Made by a program: the position numbers and the translations under genes. Below are positions 12,337 through 23,559 of a stretch of 64,000 nucleotides of DNA, piece after piece (the stretch's first letter is position 1; every line of letters begins with the position of its first letter). The notes under the pieces were generated by a model that was given only the letters and a program-made list of their open reading frames with translations, searched no databases and had not been told where the DNA came from. The DNA comes from Nipponacmea schrenckii (taxonomy: Eukaryota; Mollusca; Gastropoda; Lottiidae), in NCBI GenBank assembly GCA_030562195.1, contig CM060199.1, positions 16,264,338 through 16,328,337 on the forward strand, given 5' to 3'.

Positions 12337-13439
12337 ACCTTATATCAAGGGTCATTCTGAATTGATAATAGTAAAACATTATTAGATAAACCACGCTGAA
12401 CAGAACCACATTAAACATGCCAATGTGAATGCTATCAATGATCTGAATGCCATCAATGATCTTGTTAAAACACACCTTAAGGTGCCCTCAAACCATTGTG
12501 ATTACAAGTTCTAAATATTGTTAGAGGTTCGAACACAACTCAAAACTGAGTTGCATCAAAGTTTCATGAGAAACGTATGATGTGATGTGTATGGTGTGAT
12601 GTCCACTTTTAAGCTGACGTTTTTGCTCAAATCCAAGAAATATTATTGCAAAACACCTTGCTTACCTATGATCACTCATGTGGATCATTCTACCGGCAGC
12701 TAATTGTTCTGCCTGAAAATGATAAAATTTTGAAATATTTTAAATGATTCCTTAATGGTCAATTCATTCTTGATTTAAATGTTGCAGTATCCAGTGTACC
12801 ATACAGAAGTACAGATTTACAGATACAATTGAATATAGAAGAAGCTAATAATTTCTAAATCATATCGAGAGAAGCACTTGTGGATACGGTAATGAATAAA
12901 ATGAAATTACATGTAATGGAGTTTTACGTCCTACTTTTCAAAGCTGCATATAATTTAACTTAAATTGTTGTGCAAAATATGTTAAGTTGTTTTCAGAAAA
13001 TGAGCAAGAAATTATTAATTCATTTTTGCTAATGCCTTTTCGTTTATATAACCATTAATTACACTTTAACCAAATGCCGTATAATGTTTGCAATAAATCC
13101 TTTGAAATATGGTCAATCAGTAGAGAAAATTTAAGGCCAATATCCACATAAAATGCCAGTTCACAAATGGATTTGCAGGCGCGAATTCGACGCTCAGCTG
13201 TGAACACAATTAGCGATAATCTTTTTTATAAACTTTCCCAAATTTGAGACTAACGTATGATTGATCAAATGAGTAGCAAACCTTTTATGCTTTAAGTGAA
13301 TACAAGAAATTCAAAAAAAGGTTTTTAGTATTGGGGAAATTCAGACTTAAGTAACAGGTAAACTGTGTTCAAAAAGGAACACCGATCGAAAGAAATGAAA
13401 ATTATTAAATTAAAAGTGCCTCATTCGGAAAGAAGTCAT

Positions 13440-14110
13440 TTTTACTATTTTTAAGCACACCTCATTTAGACACAGTACTTTAGGCACACTTCATTTAGGC
13501 TCACGGTCAGAAAAGCACATGTCATTTAGACACAGCGTTATTTAGGAACAGCGATTTAGACACACCTTCAATTAAACACCTTCAATTAAGCATTTTGGAT
13601 TTTCCAGCCCGGCTTCCCCTGGTCAGTGATGCAGGGCTGAGGGACAGACTTGGAAAAAGCATCTAGTCGTACGGATGGGACAATAAATCGAGGCAACAGG
13701 CTGTGCTTATCAGGTGACAAAATGTACCTTTAAGTCTGTAGCAAAAAGGAGATGTGTTTGGTCATGTATGAATGCGTGCCTAAAAAGTGTGAGCAAATGA
13801 TATTTGTATGCTGCCCAAAAAGGGTGTATATGCAATAAAATCTATCTATCTATAATGAACGTTGACCTAATTTAAGGGTTGCCTAAATAGATGTGTGGCT
13901 AATTCAAGCTGTACCCAAATGAATGTGTCCCAAATTGACGGTGTGCCTAAAAGACAGTGTGTCCAATTGAGTATTGCTTAATTAAAAGTGTGTCTAAATC
14001 GCTGTGCCTAAATAACATGTGCTTTTCTGTCCGTGTGCCTAAAGGAATTGTGTCTTAAGTACTGTGTCTAAAAGAGGTTTAAAAAAATGTGTGACTGAAT
14101 GACAGTGAAC
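13440..14110 (+). mobile_element. arm-SINE composite element, copy 1
   Basis: Two inverted arms made of many short TTTAGRCACA-type motifs (left about 13448-13590, right about 13860-14095 as GTGTGCCTAAAT) enclose a core. The core starts with the SINE body (GGATTTTCCAGCCCGGCTTCCCC .. GTCAGTGATGCAGG, about 13600-13700) and ends in a (ATCT)n tract near 13850. Similar CCTCATTC sequences flank the element. Arms joined to the same SINE point occur again at 28.8-29.15 kb. It encodes no protein. Confidence 0.6.
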
Positions 14111-14542
14111 CGCCTCATTCATACCCCGGTTATGAAAGAAGTTTACCAAACAAAATTACCATAATGGTAAGAGCTACTAACTGTTTTATTCTTCAAAAAT
14201 AATAATTGTTGAATTAAACTCGTGATACACCTTAGACCTTAGTGTTAGTAAAATATTCACTGGGACTGTGATTTTTAGTTATAGTGTGCAGTGATGATAT
14301 GAGAAATGGGTCGGACAGATTTTTTTTTTGGGGGCAATTTGGGAGGGGTTGGGGGTTGCAATCAACTTTTTGGGGGGGCATTGGACGTCTGTTTGACAAT
14401 CTCTATAAGACATCGTTGAATTTTACAAAATATAAATGGCTCCCTGGTTCTCTTATCAACGACATATGACAATAATTCATAATCATATTTTTTTATTTTA
14501 TTATATTTAATTTATTTCATATTGTTTATTTTATTTATTTTA

Positions 14543-15050
14543 CTAGCGCTTATTCCCGGCTTCGGCCGGGGGTTATTTACCAGTCACTTGAATGTCTTGA
14601 CTTTCAACCCCACCAACACAAACCACACACATATACACACAAAAAGCTCAATAGTTTGGAAGGCTGATTGATATTGGTTATACAGCTGCATTGGATGCCC
14701 CTTGACTGATCAGTCTTGAAGGACTTCAGGGTAGACTACGTTTTTCGTTGTCCCTATTGGTGTCAGTATGAAGAGATTTCTGGGGTTTCCCACTCTGGAA
14801 CAGGCAACGTAGATCTGACCATGGGATAAGCAATTGTAGACATGGTTATCCAAAAACAATTTGTCATCGGCCTTCACGTACATAACCCATTTCAATCAAT
14901 GGTAATTGATTAAAAGAAATATCGTGGGCATGAAATATTTTTAATTCAATGCATAAGTAGTTGGTAGTGAAAAAACATTCCTGCCTGCCTCCGTCTTTGA
15001 GCTATGGCGACCATACACACCCAGACACTTCCTCTTATATATATTATTGA
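14543..15050 (-). mobile_element. 508-bp mini-Helitron with both termini
   Basis: Read on the minus strand it starts with TC (15050) after a host A and ends with a perfect 6-bp stem and TTCG-type loop (CCCGGC/GCCGGG, 14570-14555), 8 nt of spacer and the terminal CTAG (14546-14543) followed by host T. These are the hallmarks of Helitrons, which insert between A and T. It still encodes the very end of the helicase (14895-14710). The rest of the Rep-helicase is deleted, so it is non-autonomous. Confidence 0.8.
14710..14895 (-). pseudogene. C-terminal remnant of a Helitron Pif1-like helicase
   Basis: The 61-residue frame contains LSHGQIYVACSRVGNPRN, which matches the last conserved helicase motif of Helitron Rep-Hel proteins (HGQ.Y.A.SR), followed by the usual short tail (NVVYPEVLQ) and a natural stop. 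Walker A and B motifs and the Rep HUH domain are absent. It survives as the 3' part of the mini-Helitron and cannot act as a helicase. Confidence 0.75.
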
Positions 15051-15053
15051 TTA

Positions 15054-15310
15054 TTAAAAGATGGCTTCCCAGGCAAGGTAATATACAATTAACAATTTCA
15101 GCAAGTGTTGTCAAAATCTATAAAAAATTGTGCTTTCTAGAATGTTTACCAGCTATAATTTTGACGCGTTTTCAAAAACAAGGGCAGTAACTGATACTAA
15201 ATATTTTTCAAGTTTTCTGATTTTCAGATTGGGTGATTTCAAATACTCATGCTAAGATTCAGCAAAATACGTATAGAATTGAGCAACAGGGCTCATCCTC
15301 GGGTGATTAG
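15054..15310 (+). repeat. pearl-like element fragment
   Basis: Begins AAAAGATGGCTTCCCAGGCAAGGTAATATAC, a diverged copy of the pearl-like end, followed by about one and a half core units with 'ctagaatgtttaccagct' and 'gcgttttcaaaaacaagggcagtaactgatactaaatattttt'. It abuts the mini-Helitron directly. Confidence 0.65.
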
Positions 15311-15539
15311 TTACATTACACCTCTCATCCAGTCTAATTAATAGCATTTTTCATTTTACTTCTTACTAGAAATCTTGTTTTTGCATATTGATTTAATATA
15401 TATATTAATTTATAGATGTGAATGTACACATTATAATTCTGTTTGAATTTTTATCTAAGTTAATTAGAAGTTGCACAATAGTCCGCATCCATCAATATCA
15501 AAAATCACATTATGCATATCTCGGAAAGTTAATGTTAAC

Positions 15540-15725
15540 TTAAATAGAGACACAGACCTATGATACTTTGACAAGGTAATCATAGACCTATGATACATTG
15601 ACAAATTAAACATAGATCTATGATACATTGACAAAGTAATAATAGACCTATGCATTGACAAATTTAACATACACTTGGACAAATTAATCATAGACCTATG
15701 ATACATTGACAAAACCACACTTAAT
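15540..15725 (-). repeat. 30-bp minisatellite in galectin A intron
   Basis: Five to six units of a CATAGACCTATGATACATTG-type motif with period about 30 bp. The same array, expanded to about twenty units, lies at the matching place in copy B (34,745-35,340). The 30-bp period keeps one frame open for ten residues per unit, making false open frames. Confidence 0.85.
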
Positions 15726-16147
15726 ACACTTAATAATCAGTTGTCACAAATGTCAAATCAACAATGTCAATGTAAATGTAATTACAATCTTTAGTGCTAA
15801 GTGAGTGACATAATTCCCGAAATAGAGCATCCAGTGCTTCAACTGTTCAGTTTCTTGATTAGACAGTGATTATAATATAAAAACTAATAATAAAATCCTC
15901 AAAATGATCATGTGCAGGCAAGCTATAACTTACCCCAGGACTGCAGAAGCCAGCAGGTGGTGGAGGCCATTTCATTTTAAGTGATGATAGCTCTTGGAGC
16001 TCTCCAGAGTATGGTGGAGGAAGATCTCCAGGTGGAGGAAGATCTCCAGGTGGGCGAAGATCTCCAGGTGGAGGAATCTCTCCTGCTTGTTTCTTAAAGC
16101 CAAGTTGCTGGAAAGGAGTAGCAAGTAATAGATATGTAGTAAATAAT

Positions 16148-16243
16148 ACCCTACTCCGAGGTCGATATTAGAAATAACCCGCGGCCAAAAGTTATTTCTA
16201 ATATCGAACCGAGGGTTAGTTTGGTATTATTTGACATACACAA
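16148..16243. repeat. imperfect 95-bp palindrome at insertion edge
   Basis: AATAATACC .. TCGATATTAGAAATAAC is followed by a GC-rich loop CCGCGGCCAAAA and then GTTATTTCTAATATCGA .. GGTATTATT. It would form a hairpin in DNA or RNA. It marks the left junction of the insertion that distinguishes galectin copy A from copy B. Confidence 0.75.
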
Positions 16244-16394
16244 CGACATAATCAGCTTACAATGTCTTGGTGGGTAACCCTATATGATAAATTAAACTAA
16301 TCCATTGCGCCTCTTGTTTTTATTACACAATCGCAACGAGTATAAAACTGAACTGTTCTGTAATCACTTACTGTATTGATTCAAAATTACGACA

Positions 16395-19086
16395 ATGACT
16401 GGTTCAGACGTAGAGCTATATGTGGCAAGCCAGATTGCAGAAAATAATTTGAATTTGTGGAAATTCGGAAGAAGAACTGGTAGAGGCTAGTCAGCGTTTA
16501 GAAAATTTGGATTATATATTAAGTAACGTAAATATGGGTGTAGGAAATCCAGAAATGTATTCTGATATTTCGGACTTCGAAGAAAATACAACCGCTACTG
16601 CTAGTAAGGAACGATTCCAAATAGCCAACAGTGAAATGATATTGGGTGTTGGAAATAGTGCTGTACCCAGAAATACATTAAGACGAAATAAGTGGGCTTT
16701 AACACTATCCAAACATGGTCAATTTGGCGCAACAATCACCATAATGACGAGAAGAAAATCATAAAAATCCTTGAACACATGGACAACAGTGACCTCAATT
16801 TTTGGATGAGCAGGTTTGTAGTTGAAGTATGAAAATTTAATGGCGAGAAACTAATTCCATCTTCAGTTTAGTTGCATTGACAACCTTAATAATGCAATTG
16901 ATTTTTTTTTATTAAGCTCGCTAGCCCAAACTGAAAAGAATAGAATATATCTGTGAATATCTAACATGAAAGTTATGGTTACTCAGAAGTGACTTATTGC
17001 ATAATGTCGACAAAATTTGTTTGGTAGCTGTAGACCTTATTTATGGACCGGTTTACCTCGGGTTTCCTTTTTGATTTTCTTTATTACAAGATTTATCGGA
17101 TGGAATAAAAAAAATATTGAAAACTGAAAATTTTTATAGACAAAAAAATGTTCATGAAAAATGTCAAAATTTTCAACTCGGACGCTAATTATCGGATCGA
17201 TCTGAAATTTACAGTATATAGAGAGAAGGCCACAACAAATAAAAGTATCTCATCAAAGTTTTTGAATCACTTCCGGTTTGTTCTTGGGGACTTCCGGTTT
17301 CTCGAATTACTTAGGGCGACCCTGCTTCAGGTGTTATTCACAAATGTAGACAAAAACAGTACAAATTTATTTGAATCTCCTAAAAAAAAAATATCACATG
17401 AAAATCACGTATGCGCTGTTACATCAGAGTTGCGCATTTAATAAGTCGGCTAAATTGTATCTGATTTTTTATGATTTTGGTGTCTATAAAAACCTTTTGA
17501 AATTCAAAAGTCTATATTAAGTGACCTTGACCTTCATTGACATTTTAATTTTCAATGTAGAATGTCCTTGACCTCAGCTATCCTTGGGTATGCTTATATT
17601 GGTGGCCAAACTTTAACTTCCGGTTTTATTTTTTAAAATATTGGTTTTATTTTTCGAATGAGGATCTATGTTTATATTCCCCATCATATGGATTTTAAAA
17701 TATAAAAGGACTTGATGTTCTCTATTTAACAATATGTCATGGATAGTTTAATACCGAATGATAAATTGTTTAATTTCGCAAAATTTCTATTTTTCTGATA
17801 AAATAAGAGATTTTTGTGGTTACCATGATTGACAGGTGTTAAAAAAGGGTAATTCAACCATGATAATAAAACTGTTGATTTGAACTTTTCACTCAGAGGT
17901 CATTGAGCCATACTTTACAAATGAATCTTATTATGTATTTTTTTTAAATTTGAATTGATATTATTGCAATGTGCCAAATGAAACAGCTCACAAATGAAGG
18001 ATTAGCAAAGTTGAAATAACAGGCTGAACCACTCACAGACGAAGAAATAGAAACGATGTGGTCTAAGGGCGTTTGAGAAACTCATAACCCACGTGTTTTA
18101 GTTAATACTATGATTTACTTAAATCGACTACATTTTTAATTACGCAGTGGAAAGGAGCACCGTAATCTGAGATACAGAAATAGCCAGGTATCGCTTGTAA
18201 CCTCACCAAATGGAGCGGAATTTCTTCGCTATCAAGAAGATGTATCTAAAACTGTTCAAGGTGGCCTTCAAGCATAGACGAATCTAACCAAAAATAGTAG
18301 AGCATCACGCCAGTGGGAATAAAGAACGCTGCCATGTAGAAATTTATAAAAAATTACATGAAATTGTCCCCGACAGAGGAGAGGAACGATGCATTCTATT
18401 TAACACAGTTGAAAATGACTACTGAAGGTAAATTGTTTAGTAAACAGGCTATGGGTAATAACACAATACAGAAAGCTGTACCAGATTTATGTAAACAGGC
18501 AGAAATCAGTTGACATATGACTAAACAATCCCTTCGAGTTCCTACAGCTACAAAACTCTTCAATCATGGCATTCCAGAACAGTTAATTATGGAGCGCACT
18601 GGTCATCGTAGCGTAGAAGGTTAGTATTATGAAGTTTTATGAAATAAAATAAGTTAAACCGACAATATATTAAAATCACAATCCTTGAGAATCACCCATT
18701 TTCAGACTATGTTTATGTTAAGAGCAATGAAACCACCTAATGTGACAGGACCTGGTGTTTCCGCCTCGAGAATGACACCCGCCATTGTTATCTGCATCGG
18801 GAATCAAAATGAGCGATACTTCATCCGCCTTTTTGTGAATAATAATCCATAATGTGAAGCCAAAAATCACTGTAGAATCTCATACATCGTAATAAAAAAT
18901 AAATTTAATAAAATTCAGTTTTTAGTAGCTAAACTAATCATATTGTATTTCATTTGTAGGGGTGCGAGCATACAAAAGAACATCAAATGAGATGAAGAAA
19001 GGAGTAAGTGGTATTTTGAATGGCAGAAAAGGTATAGATGCAGATATTGAAGAACAAAATTCATCAAAAAGACCCTGTCGCCAGTT
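16395..19086 (+). pseudogene. broken Crypton-type tyrosine recombinase (DUF3504-like)
   Basis: The N-terminal part (16395-16860) has a start (MTGSDVELYVASQ) and, after frameshifts, RRNKWAL .. LEHMDNSDLNFW .. RFVVEV, typical of the region preceding the recombinase in Crypton-derived proteins. After about 1.1 kb of unrelated DNA the catalytic half (17990-18619) has RSGKEHRNLRYRNSQV (first Arg region) and QLIMERTGHRSVEG. Its frame continues across an intact GT..AG intron (18620-18959) into GVRAYKR, carrying the candidate nucleophile Tyr. Several stops and frameshifts make it non-functional. Cryptons cut and rejoin DNA with a tyrosine recombinase and have no reverse transcriptase. Confidence 0.75.
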
Positions 19087-20840
19087 TTCAACGGAATCCA
19101 GTTCAACGCCTATAATTTATGCTTCTAATTATTATTATTATTATTAACAACATTTATAAAGCGCTCCTTTCACCATGACAGTGTTCAGAAGCGCTGTACA
19201 ATTGGTAAATTCAACATATAAAACATATTAAAATAACCAAGTAATCAAAATACTAGCTAATAATAAAAATAGCAAATAATTAAAATATTCAAATAATAAA
19301 AGAAATATTAAATCAAATTAATCACAGAATATTAAGAATGAATGTAATTAGATTGAAGACAAGTTCAAACACAGTAAGATTAATTAAAATTAAGTAGGAT
19401 AGGCCTTTAAAAACAAATGAGTTTTGAGAGATGTTTTAAAACTTAAAACTGTGGTGCAGGAACGTATGCGTTGTGTTATAAACATTCATAAAAAATAAAA
19501 TGTTGAGAACTTGTCGAATTTTTTTGATCACCATGGCGTAATCATAGGATGATATGAGTTATCTATTATCGCACATCTAACTTCAAAGAAAAAAGATGAC
19601 TGAGGTGTTTATCATGTATAAGAAGCATTGGATGTGTTTAATTCAAATATTGGATTAAATAGTTTACTGATGAAAGTATAATCTTTAATGATTCACATAT
19701 TCTATTTTTGTTAGAAGTTACTAAAATGTTAAAAACATAATTATAAGGTTTGTTAAAGAAAAAACTCTTTGGAAGCAGGAGTAGCAATATACAATTCATT
19801 AAATTATAATCCAAGAACCAGCAAATCTTCCTTTAACTATTATTCATCCTACTTTAAACAGATTTTAAGGAGGGTGTTTGGAGCTTACTGTTATATTGTG
19901 CTGGTGTGATATGTGCCAATGTCATATGATGTGAGCTTCATCGGAAATTAAAAGAACAACCTACCTCAGGTACATTAAAAGAATATGCAAATGGAGAGCA
20001 TACATAGGTCAGGAAATACCTTTTAAATCCAAGAAAAGAAATGGAGACATTTTAAGTCATCTTGTACTATTTCCTGAAATGTTTTGTTTTAACAATTGAA
20101 TTAATCAAGAAATACCTTTTAGAAACTGAATGACTTGCTGGTTCCTGGATTAGATGACATATAGGCTCATAAAGTATTAATTTAAATCTACTTACTTGTC
20201 CACCTTCAACTCTAACAAAGGCGATTTCAACATCACCATAAATAACTAAATAATTAACAGTATGTATAGGTAGAAGGTGATGGTAGTCACAGAAATGGCG
20301 TCCATTAATATGTATCTGCAATGAAATAATTAAATTATTCAATGCTACATAATTATCTTAAAGGTGATTGTTAAGAGGTTTTCTACCATTGATTTGATAC
20401 AGGATTAAGTGGTGCTCGGATTGCACTGGAGATTGTCTTTTCTCATAAAACACTAAACATACAGCAGAGAACAGTCCCTAAAGGAGAAGATAAAATACTA
20501 TACCTTGAAGTGGTTGGGATGAACCTGGAAGACAACTTCAAAAGAAATGCTTATTTGCAGTGGAAGACCTGCGTTTCGCTCATCAGTTACCCAATTTCCA
20601 TTTTGTTTAGTGTTCCTGACTATACACCCCTCATTGAATCGAGGATTGAAATGCAGGGCCGTGTCCTTTGAATCTATGTCTGGGTGTGAAGTGAAATTGA
20701 TCGAGAACCTGAAAGAAGAATACATTTGAGTGTAATTTGCTCCCTCAAATTGATTATACTAAAATGGGAGGCTTTAAAATCCACTGTTTATTGTATTGGT
20801 GTTGGTTACATATTTTCTAAAAATAAAACTCTTTACCTGT

Positions 20841-20915
20841 ACTGCTTGTTGCCTGACAACTTTGATTTCAAAATATACTCAGTCCATATGAAAACGCACC
20901 ACTCACGAAATCTGG
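20841..20915 (-). other. possible divergent upstream exon for galectin A
   Basis: On the minus strand an open stretch ending KLSGNKQY and a phase-2 AG|GTAAAG donor at about 20,841 would splice to the 20,708 acceptor, giving ..QYRFSINF, which fits the galectin pattern at that position. It lacks the PG..I.I.G pattern of a normal galectin exon and lies outside the duplicated block. Weak evidence. Confidence 0.15.
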
Positions 20916-21060
20916 AATGACTCCACGGGTTGATATGTGAAGTATATACTTATGAGGCTTTTGAGATAATGAATGATTTAAGAAGACATGTAAACACCAT
21001 TAAATTTTATTCACGATAATGTTAATGCGCGAGCGAGACTGGTGTAGGGGTCAAACCTTT

Positions 21061-22344
21061 CATTCTAATAAAATATTATATATCTCCCAGTATATCGAAC
21101 TATACTATACCTCTCATTCTAAAAAAATATAATATACCTCCCATTATATCGAACTATACTATACCTCTCATTTTAATAACATATATTATACCTCCCATTA
21201 TATCGAACTATAATATACCTCTCATTCTAAAAAAATATAATATACCTCCCATTATATCGAACTATACTATACCTCTCATTTTAATAAAATATATTATACC
21301 TCCCATTATATCGAACTATAATATACCTCTCATTCTAAAAAAATATAATATACCTCCCATTATATCGAACTATACTATACCTCTCATTTTAATAAAATAT
21401 ATTATACCTCCCATTATATCGAACTATAATATACCTCTCATTCTAAAAAAATATAATATACCTCCCATTATATCGAACTATACTATACCTCTCATTTTAA
21501 TAAAATATATTATACCTCCCATTATGTCGAACTATACCATACCTTTCATTCTAATAAAATATAATATACCTCCCATTATATCGAACTATACTATACCTCT
21601 CATTCTAATAAAATATTATATACCTCCCATTATATCGAACTATACTATACCTTTCATTCTAATAAAATATAATATACCTCCATTATGTCGAACTATACTA
21701 TACCTCTCATTCTAATAAAATATGATATACCTCCATTATATCGAACTATAATATACCTCTCATTCTAATAAAATATAATATACCTCCCATTATATCGAAC
21801 TATAATATACCTCTCATTCTAATAAAATATAATATACCTCCCATTTTATCGAACTATAATATACCTCTCAGTCTAATAAAATATAATATACCTCCCATTA
21901 TATCGAACTATAATATACCTCTCATTCTAATAAAATATAATATACCTCCCATTATATCGAACGATACCATACCTCTCATTCTAATAAAATATTATATACC
22001 TCCATCATGTCGCACTATAATATACCTCTCATTCTAATAAAATATAATATACCTCCCATTATGTCGAACTATAATATACCTCTTATTCTAATAAAATATA
22101 ATATACCTCCCATTATATCGAACTATACTTTACCTCTTATTCAATTAAAATATATTATACCTCCCATTATATCGAACTATAATATACCTCTCATTCTAAT
22201 AAAATATAATATACCTCCCATTATGTCGCACTATAATATACCTCTCATTCTAAAAAAATATAATATACCTCCCATTATATCGAACTATACTTTACCTCTT
22301 ATTCTAATAAAATATAATATACCTCCCATTATATCGAACTATAC
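21061..22344. repeat. 54-bp satellite array, main block
   Basis: About 24 tandem copies of a 54-bp unit (CTCATTCTAATAAAATATAA .. TACCTCCCATTATATCGAACTATA). From about 21,115 to 21,520 two unit variants (CATTCTAAAAAAATATAATA and CATTTTAATAAAATATATTA) alternate strictly, giving a 108-bp higher-order repeat. Because 54 is a multiple of three, long open frames of 18-residue repeats arise; they are not genes. Confidence 0.95.
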
Positions 22345-23266
22345 CAGGGTTGGCAAGTTTAAGGCAAGGTGGTTTTTACCGGGTGGTTTTTACCGGTAAA
22401 AACCGCCCTGCCGTAAATAGGTTTAAGGCAGTTTAAGGCATAAAAAATGCCGTAAACCTAAAAATACAATATCAAATATGAAGAAATGCTTTATTAATGT
22501 CATTCTGGTTTAAAATCATGTATTGAAATATTCTTAAATTCACATAGGTTATTTGAACTATTCATATGTTGAATATAAAGTCAAGTTCTGATTTATCAAA
22601 CAGTTCCATGTCAGTACAGATGTCACACAAAACACGAAGTAACTAGATAACATCATTGATCTGGTACTCTCTATCTGTGCAGTCAAGAGAAGACTACTAA
22701 GCTTATCAGTGTAAATTATCTTAAACTGATTCAGTCAGTGTCATAAACTGTTTCATATGTAGACCCAGAGTTTGTGAAAATTGCCAAAAGCTTGGTATCT
22801 TCACCAGCTTCATCTGCGTCAATCGAAAGAATTTTTAGCTCTTTCAGTCTTGTCCATAATAAGATCAGAAATAGGTCAGGGGTTGAAAAAGCTAGCAAAC
22901 TTGTATTTTGCTATCGTATGATGCGTGGGAAATTTGATCTTGAATGGTAATATCAACCTTAACCTTACTTCATTCTCTAAATTGTGTTTTGTTTCATTTT
23001 CATTTTGTTATTTGGGTGGTGGTTTGATTTTTTCCTTAATAAAGTGTTTCATAATCATTGTTTTCTCTTTCTTACGATTGCCAATGTAGGACTGGCACAT
23101 AGTCTGTTCAATGTAGAATGTTCCTTGGGTATTGTCGCTTGTTAAAATGCTGAGATAAGGTAAAAGGCAGTTTTGGGCGGTTTTTACCAGTTTAAGGCAG
23201 TAAAAGGCAGTTAAAGGCAGATGCCGTGCCGTAAATAGGTTTAGGGCTGCCTTTTACCCAACCCTG
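22345..23266 (+). mobile_element. hAT deletion derivative with 8-bp target duplication
   Basis: The element starts CAGGGTTGG and ends CCCAACCCTG, with related subterminal repeats (AAGGCAGTTTAAGGCA and complements). It is flanked on both sides by AACTATAC, part of the satellite unit: an exact 8-bp duplication, as hAT transposases make. The 922-bp element has lost most of its gene but keeps the transposase C-terminus. Confidence 0.9.
22747..22951 (+). pseudogene. hAT transposase C-terminal dimerisation domain remnant
   Basis: An open frame after TAA at 22,744 reads TVSYVDPEF .. SSPASSASIERIFSSFS .. NKIRNRSGVEKASKLVF .. and stops at 22,949-22,951. The S(S/A)ERxFS core followed by K.RNR....KA.KLV is the hATC dimerisation region at the end of hAT transposases. 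The zinc finger and DDE catalytic core are absent, so the copy needs a transposase supplied in trans. Confidence 0.8.
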
Positions 23267-23550
23267 AACTATACTATACCTTTCATTCTAATAAAATATA
23301 ATATACCTCCCATTATATCGCACTATAATATACCTCTCATTCTAAAAAAATATAATATACCTCCCATTATATCGCACTATAATATACCTCTCATTCTAAA
23401 AAAATATAATATACCTCTCAGTCTAATAAAATATTATATACCTCCCATTATATCGAACTATACTTTACCTCTTATTCTAATAAAATTTAATATACCTCCC
23501 ATTATATCGAACTATAATATACCTCTCATTCTAATAAATTATAATATACA
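23267..23550. repeat. 54-bp satellite array, right block
   Basis: About five further copies of the 54-bp unit, continuing the array to the right of the hAT insertion. The first unit begins with the duplicated AACTATAC. Confidence 0.9.
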
Positions 23551-23559
23551 TTCAGAAAT

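Larger units (their letters stand above)
16140..19650 (+). mobile_element. insertion in copy A carrying a Crypton-like element
   Basis: Copy A and copy B match up to about 16,135 and resume at about 19,640, so about 3.5 kb was inserted here (partly replacing a short stretch). The left end is an imperfect 95-bp foldback (16,148-16,243; GATATTAGAAATAAC and its complement around CCGCGGCC). The interior holds a broken Crypton-like recombinase. The right part has an (ATT)n tract at about 19,125-19,146, followed by sequence with paired AGCGCT motifs that looks like a separate repeat tail. Confidence 0.6.
12666..20708 (-). pseudogene. galectin copy A, partial tandem duplicate
   Basis: Minus-strand exons with good splice sites: 20708-20504 (205 nt) and 20315-20196 (120 nt) form most of the first galectin domain; 16107-15934 (174 nt) is a proline-rich linker; 12712-12666 (47 nt) is a shortened first exon of domain 2. 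Domain 1 keeps HFNPRFN, IVRN and W..DER, the sugar-binding signature, with Asp where Glu is usual. The linker carries three PPGDL repeats absent from copy B. All four exons are open and in compatible phase. However, no start exon, no counterparts of B exons 34707-34657 and 34442-34242, and no rest of domain 2 can be found; transposons now fill those places. A weak candidate for the missing upstream exon lies near 20915-20841. Most likely a decaying partial duplicate, although its exons could be used by alternative splicing from copy B, whose frames match. Confidence 0.7.
12490..20750 (-). repeat. segmental duplicate A of the galectin locus
   Basis: Blocks in this interval align in order with 33,270-40,370 (duplicate B): 12,500-12,850 with 33,270-33,640; 15,540-15,960 with 34,740-35,550 plus 38,900-38,960; 15,934-16,135 with 38,945-39,130; 19,640-20,745 with 39,200-40,365. 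Similarity includes introns, so this is a DNA duplication and not a retrocopy. Different transposons have entered each copy. Confidence 0.8.

Noticed and set aside
12000..12500. Remaining domain 2 exons of galectin copy A
   Set aside because: The expected distance from the 12,666 donor falls in LTR and unrelated sequence. No HF.ARFN or EER pattern is present on the minus strand anywhere to the left.
14284..14469. G-rich open frame around 14.3 kb
   Set aside because: Glycine/tryptophan codons come from G-runs; no homology or splice context.
21524..22399. Repeat protein with 18-residue units in the satellite
   Set aside because: The 54-bp DNA period makes the frame open by chance; it has no independent start, splice context or composition of a real protein.
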